A stretch of 64,000 bases of DNA, taken from Pontederia crassipes (lineage: Eukaryota > Streptophyta > Magnoliopsida > Commelinales > Pontederiaceae). A program made the position numbers and the translations under genes. Below are positions 1 to 12,700 of this stretch, piece by piece (within the stretch, counting starts at the first letter, position 1; every line of letters begins with the position of its first letter). The stretch is from NCBI GenBank assembly GCA_030549335.1, contig CM060198.1:55871995-55935994 (forward strand). Reading direction: 5' to 3'. The notes under the pieces are model-generated. The model searched no databases and was not told where the DNA came from. It worked only from the letters and a program-made list of their open reading frames with translations.

Positions 1-79
1 TATGAACATGAACATGAACATGAATATGAATATGAATATGAATATGAATATGAATATAAATATGAATATGAACATGAAC
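1..79. repeat. Hexanucleotide microsatellite (ATGAAC/ATGAAT)n
   Basis: A run of about thirteen ATGAAC or ATGAAT units opens the window, with one ATAAAT variant. It continues beyond the left edge, so its full length is unknown. Confidence 0.9.
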
Positions 80-1609
80 AAATAGGAACAAGAATAAGAA
101 AGGTAAAGAAAATGTTTGTGATCGTTTCATAATTAATTTTGATTCATTTCTAGCATGATTTTTATATTCTTTTGTATTATCTCACATACTAAGTATTTAT
201 TATTTATGAAAATTCTATTTCCTTTGAATGTTGTAAAAGAATCAATAACTAAGGATGGAGGCATGGGCAACAGTAATGTTCATGGTGATGTAAAATGCAC
301 ATGAGTATTGAGTCATTAGAACTTTTTATTATTAATTGATGTTGAAAGTTAGTTAGCCTTTGGATGATTAATAGGAAATGATATTAAGAAAATAAATATC
401 ATTTTCACACTCTATCAAAGAAAGATAATAGTTAATTTCCTTTTGCATTATATGTAAGAAAATCTCAATAAGAAGAGAATGTAGGTAACCAACACAATAT
501 AAGTTCAAATGCCACATGGTAGGAGGGTGAAATTTTGGAGCGTTAGATTTTGACCTGGGATGAAGCACAATAGAAACAACATACTCTTGACGTAATTTAT
601 ACATAACAAAAAAGCATCATTCATAGCAAAATGCCCCTATGAGATTCTTGAGGATTCTAAGCTGAAGCACAAAGGTTTATATCAGTTGAATCCATCAAGC
701 ACAAAGTTCATAATATAAATATAAAAATTCAAGAGACATCCGTCAAGTATCCAAAAACCCATAAAATATACATATTAGCTTAATGCTACGGAGTAAAGAA
801 GCCACGTAGTAAGTAAATCTTGTATATTTGTACGTACATAGCTGAGTTTCACACAACTATAGATTTGTACACCGTCTATCCTCTTGCTCATTAGACTGTT
901 GAATCCTACAAATCACACAAGTATGTACATTAGGATTCTAAAACAACAAGTAAAGTGTATTACAAGGTTTTTCACATTGAAAATTACCTCTGACTTAATG
1001 AGAAGCCAATTGCATCATCATAAGGTTGTATATTATTTGCATCCATGGTAGTGGAAGACATTAAAATAAGCTACATAATTTTAACAATAGTTAACATGAG
1101 AAGGGGCACCATGACATGTTCAAACACATAAGCAATACGAAAAAGACTATAAAGTTTTTTAATATTGACAAACCTATTCTTATAATTGCTGGTTTGTAAT
1201 CGTCACATAGGCATTCTAACGAATTGACTAACAAATTGACAAGCCAATCATGTAGATCTAGAAAATTCAACAAATAGAGAGCCTTTAATCAATCAAAGAT
1301 TAGAAAGGTAAATGTGACAAAAGTAATTTGTTGTTCTCTAAATAACAAAAAATAATATAAAATTCTATAATAACGAGAAATGCTTTTGTTGCAATTAGAA
1401 GCTAAGTATGAGATAATAAAAACAATTATGTTTTGTTTCAAATGTACCTTCTCTTTTGAGTGCTTTGGGAGGATATGAAATAATAAGTCACATCATGAAT
1501 CCATACACTAAAAAGTTAGTAATAAGTCATGATTAAAATTGGTGACAAGGAAATTTAGTAATAAGCATTATGTAATACTTGCATCGTTGGCGGTAGTCGT
1601 GCATGTTAA
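80..1609. other. AT-rich intergenic DNA, no gene seen
   Basis: Only short, non-conserved reading frames occur, with no splice-compatible coding run and no recognisable protein. No RNA gene was recognised. Confidence 0.6.
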
Positions 1610-2010
1610 GGGCAGAGACAATCAGGCGACAAGGAGGTAGCAGCGACAAATGGATGAGAAGGCTGTGACAGTCGACAACCTAGCAGATCGGACGACCCAA
1701 CAACGTGGCAACGGAGGTAGTCAGGCGACGAGGAGGCAACAATGACATGCGGACGCTGAGGAGGTGGTAGCGACCAATGACCTATAAAATCACATGACTC
1801 AACAGCACAACGATGAAGGTAATCAGGCGACAAGGAGGCAACGATGGAAGGAGGATGACGAGGAGCCTATGATGGTCGATGACCTGGCAGATCGGATGAC
1901 CCATTAGCATGGTGGTGGATGTAATCAGGCGACCATGCGATGAGGAGATAGCAACAGCAGTCGGTGATGAAGAGGAGATGCCAGTCGATGACTCGACAGA
2001 TCGGTCAAGC
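1610..2010. repeat. Imperfect ~100-bp tandem repeat, four units
   Basis: The core TCAGGCGA followed by an AAGGAGG-like stretch recurs near 1622, 1721, 1823 and 1925, a period of about 99-102 bp. Between cores a diverged GATCGGACGACCCA-like stretch also repeats. The tract is much richer in G and C than its flanks. A short minus-strand frame across it simply reads the repeat. Origin unknown; it may be a decayed satellite or part of an old element. Confidence 0.65.
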
Positions 2011-4198
2011 TAGAGGATTCATCAAACTTTTTTTGCTGAACTCACAAAAAGACACAAGCAAGAAAAGAGGGATTTTTGGCTGGCTCAGACAGTTCTTGTC
2101 GTAAGCAATCAAGATCATTGCAATATGGAGCCAGTTGTATTGCAATTGAGCCAAACCCTTTTTAAATTCGTCCGATGGAAATTGAACGGTGCCCCACATG
2201 TGGGGTAGAATTTGGCCCACTAGGACTGAGCATGATCTGGGTCAATTGGATGCAGCGTCCTAGGCAGTCGGGAAAAATACCCAGCTCGGGTTGGATCGGG
2301 TCCAAGATAGGGTCCTCTATTAATAACACCCCGACAAGTTCCAAATCAGGACGAGTTCACTACCCAAAAACTTGACCCGCTTCCCGACCCAAATAAATAA
2401 ATATTTTGTATATTAAAACATGTGAGTCATTAACCCTTGAAAATAAAATCCCTTATCCCTAAACTTGTGCCCGTGATGCGCCATTGGCCTGTGGCCGTTG
2501 TTGTTGTTGTCTGCAACCCCACTGTTGTCACGCCGTCGTCGCTGCTATCTTTCCATCATTGTTGCCTTTGTTGTCTTGTCATCGTCGTTGTTGTCTCGCC
2601 GTCGTCATCACCGCTATTGTCTTATCGTCATTGTCGTCACAGCTGCTCATCTACTGTTGTCCTACTGCCATCAGCCTGTCGCCACCAACTAGATAGGTTC
2701 TCTCTCCCTCTCTTTATTTTTCTTTCGGACCATCAATATCTCCTTTTCTCTCTTTGTACAAGCAAGGTTCTTTTTGAATTTTTTTTCTCACGACTCTTTG
2801 TCTCTTTCGTTATCCCCAGCAGATGATTATTTGGTTGATTTCGCTAGTGTCCGACTTCCTCAATGGTCGGCGAATTGACCAAAACCCAATTTTGAGGTAC
2901 GTCACCCAATTTTATTCTCGGTCAAACCTGGTCTCATTCTCGATTTGTCGGGTCTGATCTGGTCCCGATACTGATTGACATACATGTTTTATCACACAAG
3001 ATATGTACTATTTTCTAATTAGCCTTTTATTATATTTTTCTGGGGGACTCTTTTAGTTATTCTTAGATTTAGTTAGGAGTCGCTCAAAATATCTTTTGGT
3101 TAATAAATCAAAGAGCATTACACCCTATAAGATCCATGTTGTCCTATAAGAACCCCAACCAAGAATGAAATTGTAGACTATAAAAAAAAATATTTCATAA
3201 CCTTTCAAATCCCATGACCAAACAATTTCACCATGGTGAAAAATGTGTTCATGAAAATGAATTGTCATGCTCACGGGCACGAACTGTGGTTCCCATTCAT
3301 TAACGAATGCTTAAGGGACGCTTGAGAGTTCACAACTTTGAAATGTCGTTCAAGGCAGTGAAGGGTAACTTCATGAGTCTAAATCAACTTTCATGATAGT
3401 GATCGATTGTTGGAGAAATTATAAATGAAATTCACCATTTTGAACATGTTTCACTTATGTGAATTTGCATTTTTGTTGAAACTAGATAATGTTCATGTTG
3501 TGAATCTCCATGATCTATTGATAATTTGAAATTTTTCAGAGATAGTCGTTAGGTCAATAAGATAAAAGCTAAAAATGATAGGCACCAATATTAAATTAAT
3601 GCATCCATCTAAAATGAATGATGCATCCTTTTTTAGAAAGAAAACATTGCCTGGCTTGATCCATTGATGTTAAGTAGTATAAAATTATATTACTTTTACT
3701 ATAGAGAGATCTTCCAATAGTTATAGTAATATCACAAGTTGAAAAATAACTTTCATTGATGAAAGTAATGAATTAAAGCAATGAATATCAAATAATATGA
3801 AATGTTGATTGATTGTATTGCATCATTATCAAACATTGCATTGATATCATATTATTGAATCATTCATAAACTCATATACAATTTATTGAACTATTGGTCC
3901 TATGTGAAACTCTTTAAAAAATGTTTATAGAATATCGTTTTTGTTTTTATACTAGCAACATGTTGCATTAAATTATTATTCATATTTGCAAATACTTATG
4001 CTTGTTTTAATACAAAGTTATTCATTTTTATTGTTATTATTTTCTCACATTTGAATTATAAAGCTCATGAGAGAATCATCTCTATTGTATTTAATCCATA
4101 CATGTATAGGAAAATTATTGGCAAATTGATGGTGTGCAGTGATGGATGCTTTGGTAGTTTGCTTGCACATGAATAAGGGACATATTAGTTGTCTTGTA
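2011..4198. other. Intergenic DNA with a pyrimidine-rich tract
   Basis: From about 2490 to 2830 the plus strand is built of CTG, GTC, TTG and CCT-type triplets, which opens several overlapping low-complexity frames with no conserved protein. The rest is AT-rich unique-looking DNA. Confidence 0.55.
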
Positions 4199-4207
4199 TT
4201 ATTTATA

Positions 4208-4980
4208 GAGTTATTTCCTTAGACCTCTCCTAAACTATCATGATTTTTTGCATCTAACTCTAATAAACGAATTCACCGTAGCTATTCTTAAATTATTTCA
4301 TGATTTCCACTTTAGTCAAATCCGTCAAGTTCTTTTAATTTTCCCATCAATTTTAGTTTTTTTATTTATTAAATGATAAAACTACCCTTCTCTCATCTCT
4401 TCTAATATCTATACATTTAAATAATACATAATAATAAATATATAAAAAAAGAAAAAACACCGACGAGGTGATTCGATTGATGACGAAGAAAGAGAATTCT
4501 TAGTTTAGTTCTCCGACGCCTCTTTTTTTTGTGTACGAGGGGGCCGACCACTCCCCCCTCCTTTCGCTCATCGCTGGCGCGCGCAGGGGAGGGGGGGCTC
4601 CCCCTCGAGCGCCCCCTTTCACTCATCATCGACGCACACGGTCTCCCCCCCCTCTGCGAAACATCGCCGACACGTGGAGGGGAGGGCCCTCTTGTGTACG
4701 CCGTCGACTAGTGAAGGTTGAGGAGGGGGAGGGATGCCTCCTCGTTGGGATTTTTCTTTTGTATTATTATTATTATGTATTATTTTAAACTTTTAAATAT
4801 TATAAGAGATGAAAGAATGATAGTTTAGTCATTTAATAATCAAAACTGAAGGGAAAGTTAATAGAACTTGACGGATGGACTAAAATGAAAATCATTTAGG
4901 GAGGCGCTGCAGTGGATTCATATATTAAGGTTAGATGCAGAAAATCACGATAGTTTAGGGAAAGACTAAAAAAGTAATCC
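4208..4980. mobile_element. Non-autonomous Mutator-like (MULE/MITE) element with GC-rich core
   Basis: The ends form long terminal inverted repeats: the left 4208-4480 pairs with the reverse complement of 4760-4980. Shared landmarks include CCTAAACTAT, TGCATCTAAC and a TTTTGTCC/AGTCAAATCCGTC-type stretch. The element is flanked by a perfect 9-bp direct repeat, TTATTTATA, at 4199-4207 and 4981-4989. A 9-bp duplication with long inverted repeats is the signature of Mutator-like transposons (established knowledge). The interior, about 4500-4740, is strikingly GC-rich with runs of C and G. It encodes no transposase, so the element is non-autonomous. The GC-rich core may be captured or internally amplified DNA. 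Confidence 0.8.
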
Positions 4981-5847
4981 TTATTTATACTATGAACATA
5001 AAGTTGAAATAAGAATGAAACTATATAATTCATTGGATTTTGAGATTTATTGGTTGTCCTTGACCTCTTAATATTCAAGGTAATGCTCTCTTTTTTCTCA
5101 TCTTTTGTTAATATTTTTCGTTGATGTGACATATTCGATTGCTTATATGGGCAGTCTAGAGATTAATGTTGTCAATTTTCTATGATTAGTCTTACTAAGT
5201 ACTAATAATTAAGTAATATTTTATGAATATTTTGACTTCTTTCAAATATTAGAGATTATTTTCCCCTTCTCTTATATTCCTAATATTCTTAGTTTCCCTC
5301 TTATTTGTAAATGATCTTGGACACTTTTTACTTGCCAAATTTTATACCATTCCAATTCGACATTTCCTTATATACATCAAGAAAACAATGATGAGACAAA
5401 AGAAGAAATTCAAAGATATACATACATATATATATATATATATAATATTTACATAACCTTTATATAATTATCAACATGTTTTTCTAATACTAGCTTCTCT
5501 CATTAATTAACAAATGAACATATGTGCATAAAATCTATGATACGAAAGATAAAAATAATTTGATGCATGGTACATATTTTTATTATTTTATTTATTATTA
5601 TAAATATAAATTTGCACCCATCACATCTAGGGCCTAGGTCTGCCCAAGTTGGTCATGATGGTAGGATAGTCAAAGTTAAAACATTGTGTAACAATTTTAA
5701 AGAGACATTGATTTTTTTTCTTCTAGGTGTTACACAAAGGTTGTGTTTGGCAATAGGAATCACGTGTGTGATTTTACTTATTTTTCAAAAGATGTGATGT
5801 GGTCTAATTTTCAAGACAGAGCCAAGCCGCAATAAATGCGGTAGAAC

Positions 5848-5865
5848 TAGGGTCACGTGACCCTA
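5848..5865. repeat. 18-bp perfect palindrome containing a G-box
   Basis: TAGGGTCACGTGACCCTA is perfectly self-complementary and centred on CACGTG. Weaker inverted symmetry extends outward (GCGGTAG on the left, CTTCCGC on the right). It may be the centre of a fold-back element whose outer ends, near 5739 (GTGTTTGG) and 6283 (CCAAACAC), are also inverted. No target duplication was found, so the element boundary is not claimed. Confidence 0.6.
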
Positions 5866-7603
5866 CTTCCGCTGAGCTGGTTCTTTTTTTTTACAAACGA
5901 CACAAACTTTTTTTTATTTTGCAAACTCTACTTTTTCTTTTAATTTTTTCCTTCTTTTTAGCTATTTTATATATGATAATTTATTTATTATGTTTAAAAT
6001 ATGAATAGTAAAGAATTACTTATTATTTCATTAAAAAGTTTAGTATTTCATTAAATATAAATTATTAAAAATAATTTTTTATATTTTAAAATTATATTTT
6101 AACCAATTTTTTAGTTAAAAAAATTATATTTTTATTTTTATTTATTAATAATATTATATTTTCTATTTATAATATCAATTTTTAATTTAAAATTCACCAA
6201 AAATTAATCCGTCACATTTATTTATTTTTTCTATCACATCACCTCCTTGATTCCTTCATCGTTAAGTTTCACTCTACCCAAACACACTTCAAATTAACCT
6301 ATCAAATCAAACTATTCAGATGAGTATGAGCTAAATTAGGACATCTCACCTGCTATGGAATATATATATTTAAACCATTTAAACTTCCAAATGCAAGAAA
6401 CAAAAAATATCAGAGGAAGAACAATCTTGGTGCTTCTTCAAAGCCCTTGGAGCTTAGCCATTTTGTGCATTGCACTTGCATCACGTAACCTTTTTCTTCT
6501 GAAAAGAAAATTTCATTGATGTTAAGTTACTCCATTCAAATTTGAGTACAAATATTGAGCAAGATTCAGGATGATCTGCTTGGCCAAAAATTATCGCCAT
6601 CACGTAACTTTAATGCGGGGATGACTCACTGCACTGGTGCAATAATCAGATAACTCCATGCGGAGATCGGCAAAAGAGTTCCCCCTTACCTTCTCAACCA
6701 CTGTGACTTACACATCAGCAGCATTGTCACTTGTTTTTTTTTTCCTCTCCTGAGTCCACTTTTTCTTCCTGATTTGTTCAACCATCCGGTTTTTGTTTGG
6801 CAATGGGAAAGTGATAGCAAGTTTAATACGCCAACAGTGACGTTGATGTGATCTATCTACCACATCGGTATCATGTCTACGCCGTGAACCGGATGAGCAC
6901 ATGACAGAACTAAAGAGAGAGCGACAAGAGTAATATTATTAGAATCATTTCAACTCGAACCAATCACTGATAATAATAAAATATTATATTTAATATGATA
7001 TATTAAATTAAGTTATTATATTTTTTAATATACACCTAAGTCAAAATATAATTATAGAATAAACAACAATTATAAATAATAAATTTTAAATTTAAGATTT
7101 GATGTTAAAATCATTACACACTTAATAAATGAAAATCTTATTGAATTTCATTATTATATATAATTTTTTTATTATTTAATTTTTTTATAAATATTTTTCC
7201 AAAATATTATGAAAAAATTATATATTCTATAAATAAATATATAGTATAATTAGTGTTTTATTAAATTTAAACTTATTAAATATTAAGAAATTTTAAATAA
7301 GTATATATATAATACTATGCTATATTAAGTATGTTATAGTTTTATTGTATATTATGCACATATCAAAGAAGTTTGCACCATTCATATCTAACTAATTTAT
7401 TTAATATAACAAATAATATATATAATATAATAATTATATAATTAACTTATATTATAATATACATTTATGATACTAAAATTTTGAATAAAATAATAATTCA
7501 TAAGTTAAAGTTTTAAACTTAGTAAACTCTAGACTAAATGAAGGAAAAAAAAAGAATAAGGTGTACAAACATAGTCCCACCTTGATAATATTAGCAACAC
7601 AAG

Positions 7604-7720
7604 AGTAAGTTGACAACAATAAATAAAGAAGGACACTAGTGGGTCATTGTGATTCTTTATGAGTAAGTGAACGATTATAAATAAAGGAGGACACTAGTAA
7701 GTCATTGTGATTCTTTATAG
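7604..7720. repeat. 58-bp tandem duplication
   Basis: Two adjacent units, 7604-7661 and 7662-7720, share AGTAAGT, GGACACTAGT and GTCATTGTGATTCTTTAT with a few substitutions. It lies in noncoding DNA and has no known function. Confidence 0.75.
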
Positions 7721-9229
7721 AGAAAGTTCATTTTTAAATATTTTTTAAATTTATAATAATAAATTTTATAAAATTAGTTCTTAACAAAAGAAATAATAAA
7801 AAATTGGTTGGTCCAAAACCGTGGGTTCAACTCAATTTTTTCGATTTTGACCAGTTCTTGAATGATTTTGATTGGTTCAACTAGGGGTCCAATTTTAGGA
7901 CTTAATAATAAGATTGGTCCGAGTGACCGATCGGTCCAATCCTAATAACACTAGATAACTGCTTCGGAAATAGTGGAGTGTATAAAGAAAAAAAATTATA
8001 ACCTCAAATCGCTTCTTATTTAACTAAGATTTTCAGTTTGAATCTAAATGTAGAAAATTTTTGTTAAGAACCTCATCTGTATATACATGATGCGGAACGA
8101 TATAATTGAATTAGTTGTACTCGATGTGATACTTTTTGGCGTTGCACGAATTGTGACTATAAAAAAAAATTATAACATTCCAAAAATAAACTTTGCAAAA
8201 ATGTTGACATTGTTACTTCAACTTCTCGACCTTGATGCAAATTCAGTTGCTGATCCCAAGGAGGAATTGCACACTTCAATTTCTTGATTAAGATTGAGCT
8301 TAAAGAATGAATAAATAAATAAATAAGTAATGTTGTATGAAATTCATGGAACCCTCTTATTTCCTAACCGTAGGAAAAAAAATGGCTTTCCTTTTGGATC
8401 CACATTCCACAGTAGTGGCTCAAATTACCATTTTTTTGTAAGTTGAAATTGCTTATAACTTGATTAAATGGGGAGTTCAGAATTAAATTTAGAGTTATTA
8501 GCTTCCCCCAACCGGAGACTTCGACTTGCCTGGATCAACCAACTTGTTCTATAATTGTGAGAATAATAATAAAAAAATATTAAAATTAAGAGTTTGACTT
8601 AACAAATTTATAAGAATGGTGTATGTATTTCTTTTTTTTAAATTACAGGATCTGGATCATGACAATTTTTTGGGGACTCAGAATCCTGTTCTCCACCGAG
8701 CACAACCTTTATCAAATAAATAAATTAGGGGTGGAGTGGATGTGATCATCTCGTCCAAAGTTAGGAGTTTCATTTATGATTGTTAGACATATCATGCAGG
8801 ACGATGAGATGATTTTCAGTATGAGTTGAATTCTAAAAAAAAACATGCATGAGGGTCCGTTCGTCTGAGTTCAATAATAATAAAACATATTTTTAATGCA
8901 TTTTTTCTGAAAAAGGAATATATTCGGTGCATGTGCGCCCACAATGTGGAAGAGAGGTACCAGTTTTAAGTTGAAAAGTACAAATTCATTTATAGTTTAA
9001 TATTTCAATTACATTTTTTTTCCGATTAAAAAAAGGCTCACGAACATGGTAAAAAAAAGGTTATATTAAAGATAAAAAATATTATAAGTTCACATAATAC
9101 TAGGCACGTAAATTAACAATTTTGTTTAGATCTATTAAATTAATTGATTATTTTTTTCGATTATTGTATTTATTATGGTCATCAAAAGGATACGTGTCGC
9201 AAGATCCAACTTCCAAGTTCGATAAGATT

Positions 9230-9700
9230 TTGTCGACCTCAACCGCCACCCATCAAATAATATATCCCAGAAAAGGAAAGGAAACAAGACAAAAAAAAGG
9301 AGAGATTTAGATCTACAAAAACGTTTCTTTTTGTCCAAAAGTGACGCCTTTTTACGGAGATCTCAGACTATTCTCAGTCAACTTTTTTTTTTTTAATCAC
9401 CAATGGAGGAAATCTACAGTGATGGTGGAAAGGGCAGCTCGCTCGCACAGCGTTCACCACGCAGTCGCGTAGCGCGCTGTCAAAATCTTCGACCCATACA
9501 AAGAATCACACTCTTCCCACGTCAATCTCTTTTTTTTTTTTGGATTCCATCTTCGTTTTTATTTCTTTTCTTTTTCCACTGCAAACAGCCAAGACCATGA
9601 CTTTGGCATCACATTCTTGTCCCGCCGCCCATCGGCCTTCACCTTTTACTTACACGCGGCCGCATTTGCCCCAAGCCCTGCGTCGGGAGGCCGCTACGAG
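9230..9700 (+). promoter_or_regulatory. AO1 promoter-proximal and leader region
   Basis: This is homologous to 49285-49571 upstream of AO2, but AO1 has about 100 bp more between two TTTTGTC-type repeats. At the position of the AO2 TATAAAA, AO1 reads GTCCAAAAGTG, so that box is absent. A possible substitute is AATAATATAT near 9257-9266. The leader carries ATGs at 9403 and 9597 ahead of the chosen start at 9701. The transcription start cannot be seen from sequence. Confidence 0.45.
9403..9600 (+). other. Upstream ORF in the AO1 leader
   Basis: An ATG in good context (ACCAATGG) opens a 65-codon frame that ends about 100 bp before the AO1 start. The peptide is basic, then rich in Phe and Leu, and matches nothing recognised. 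The corresponding AO2 leader lacks this ATG. A second upstream ATG at 9597 is out of frame and overlaps the AO1 start; it too is missing in AO2. Both matter only if transcription starts upstream of them. Confidence 0.4.
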
Positions 9701-12700
9701 ATGGACGCCAGAGCGAAGCTGGTTTTTGCTGTCAACGGCGAGCGATTCGAGCTCTCGGAGGTCGACCCTTCGATCACTTTGCTGGAGTTCTTGCGCACCC
9801 AGACGCGGTTCAAGGGGCCGAAGCTCGGGTGCGGCGAAGGTTAGTGTCGAATTGTCTCTGTGAGCTTTGTCATTCGAGCTTTGCGGTTATGCCTGCAAGG
9901 TCTGTTACTTTGTCCGTACTCACTCTTGTTTTTATCGTGAAGCATGCGTCTATTTCGATGAATCACTGTTCCTCCGCAGTAAACTTTTCATCTTTGAAAG
10001 GAGATCTTTTTTCTTCTTTTTCAGTGGTTAATCATATTGGATTGACTGCATGGATTCTTCCGGCCGCACTAGTTCTTAGTTTTTCCTGTTTCAGTTCATT
10101 CATGCTTTTTCTTTTTCCTGATAAGGTTTGATTCTCTTTTCCTGTAAGTGATAAGTTGGTCACGGGTCATGATGTCTTCACCCTTTTCGTGTTAATTATA
10201 GAGAGACGAAAGTTGCTTGCCTGTAATTTAGATAGATTTGGGTGTGAGCCAACTGCCAAATAGTTATCTTTTTTTTCTTTTTACATATATGCTTGTGAAG
10301 TTCCTTTTTCCCCATGAATCATGTCTTCGGTTCTTTAGGATTTGCCTACGTGGGCATGTTCATTATTCTTTTACAGACTCCAGATTACAATTACATTGAT
10401 ATCGAGCCAGAAAACAAAAGGCATCACGCAAAAGAGGCCCGCTTCTTAATGATATCATTAGCATTAGTCGTGATGTTTCCAATATAACGACCACCCTGAA
10501 AAACCACTTGTTTCTGCTGCAGCCAAATTGCCTGTGGAAGAACAAATACTGAAGCCCGCTCCCTCCTAGATCTAATAGGAATTATTACAGTGTGGGTGGG
10601 TTGCCCAAACTCTACCATGCGTCCATTTCTTTTATTATTGATCTTGAGCTGTTTTCTTGCTTCTTCAATGGAAAGGGAACTGTGATATCACTTATTCAAA
10701 TTCAAAATCAAATCCAACGAAAATTATTTTTTCCAAAAAATAAATTAACTTTGGAATTTTTCAACAAAATTGGCACGTCATATGCGTAAATATGTCCATG
10801 TGTCATGTACAACAATTTAATATTTTTGCATAATTCATCACAAGCAATTTATTTAAGAAAGTAACTATCACTAACAATTTATCAATGAAATAGAAAATGA
10901 AACTCAAGCCCCAAACAAGGAGTCCTAAGCTCAAAATCGAACCAAACTCCACGAGCCAGATGCTTGATAATTTAACATCTAATGAGAGTCACCCGCTCAC
11001 TTTGTTTCATCAAAATTAAAAAAAAACCATTAAGTTTATAATTTGAGTTATCAACTCATGCAAAAATTCAAATGAAATAGTAATCTCTAAGACAACCAAC
11101 ATGCCCTTCACACATGCACATTCCTTAGCCCATTTACTTCTCTTATTTCACAGCGAGCATACTTTCAATTATTACTTGCAAAATTAAAACAAGAAGGGTG
11201 CAGTTGAGCAGCTTGGGCAATCCGTCAGTGGAAACATTTTGGCAGTCACTCACTCTATGCGTGTGGTGGGCAGAGGCAGAGTTGGAGAGCACCATCGACG
11301 ACCTTTTTGGCGGTCAGGCCATTTTTGTAGGGAGAGATGTCAATATTGTACACCACGTTTCTTTTCTTCTTGAGGAGTGGGATTTTGGTTAAGGGTTGTG
11401 CATCTCTCTATTTTTTGCTGCTCTCTTATTGAGAGGATACACTTGTACATGTTCATTGTTTCATAGTGATATATATACATGGATGATACCCACAAATCCT
11501 GGTGATCATCCTTCTTTCCCTAAAAGAAAATAATAAAACAAGAGGGGTGCACATACTTACCTCAGGGAATAAATGAATATCCATAAAACATAAGATTTCG
11601 AAAATCAACATCTTTTCATAAAATAATGTGCATGAATGATATGAATGCAAGAAATTTATTTGCGTGCTCAACTGCATTTCACGGTTCCAATTCATGGCAT
11701 CATACAAGTGTGTTTGCTATTGTCAAGGACTTGTCTCAGACCAAGAGCAATAACATCATTGTATTCACATCCCTTAATAGGTCCTATTTCAGACTAAGGG
11801 ACATACTCTTATTAGGCTGCAAATTGACCAAAAAATTAGCTCCTTACAGGCCCAATTTCAGACCCTGCACAACACTCGTAACATGCCATGTTCCATACCA
11901 AGGGTTCACTGCTCTCAAAGGATCATCTCACTGTTGATAAAATAATAGGAGCAACCTAGACAAGTATTCATTTAAAAATCCTCATATACTTCACTCACGT
12001 TCCTGTTGCGACAATATTTAAATTACTATTTTCATAATTTATACGTCTTCTTATGTTTGTATATTATATACTTTATCTAATATAGTCATATATCTTAAAA
12101 TATTAAATATGAGCATATCAGATTATCTAAAACTCAGCTCAATGATTAGTTAATCATAACCCTTATAATTACCTGAAAGTCACATCATGTAATCATCATT
12201 TAATTATTTGTTATATATTTCTACTTTAATTATTATACATAGCTATTGTAATTGTTTGTTAATAATTATTATCCATCTGAGTATTCATATTCTTATATTC
12301 AGTAATTATCAATTTAGTGAGCTTTGATAACACACACACAATTATACATACATATAAATTAGTGTAATCCTAGTTCAAGTGTTTAATTAATCTAATTTGT
12401 TACAGGTTATTATCCTTTCCTTATGACATAGGTTAAATCTAATTTGTTATGCTACTAGTAAGCTAATCTCATATTTGGAAATTACTCACATGGATTAATC
12501 ATCCAATGTTTATAAATTTAATCAGACTAAACAATTCATATGGCCAAGACTTATTCCACAGATTTCAGATCAGCCCATATACTAATCATATTATCAGAGA
12601 TTGAACTGACCAATCAGATTAACCATATTAACCTAAGTACCTAACCAATTACTACAATGGAATCTGAATCATTAATTTAAGAATCTTAGCATTAGTAAGT

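Larger units (their letters stand above)
4990..9000. other. AT-rich intergenic DNA, no gene seen
   Basis: The stretch is dominated by A/T homopolymers and short TA repeats, for example about 5421-5446. It holds the G-box palindrome at 5848 and the 58-bp tandem duplication at 7604, but no supported coding region. The 66-codon frame at 8087-8287 has no recognisable family and no splice context, so it is not called. Confidence 0.6.

Noticed and set aside
2437-2826. 129-codon plus-strand frame
   Set aside because: Val/Ser/Leu/Cys-rich translation of a pyrimidine-rich tract, also open in the other frames; no domain.
4417-4788. Short Arg/Pro-rich frames on both strands
   Set aside because: Frames opened by the GC-rich core of a transposable element, with no conserved domain.
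7570-7720. Possible snRNA-type promoter (TAGTCCCACC) followed by repeated CATTGTGATTC
   Set aside because: No correctly spaced TATA and no recognisable snRNA body; the tandem duplication explains the repeated text.
9540-9863. 107-codon frame overlapping AO exon 1
   Set aside because: Not a separate gene: it reads exon 1 out of frame and runs into intron 1. Its ATG at 9597 is reported only as an upstream start.
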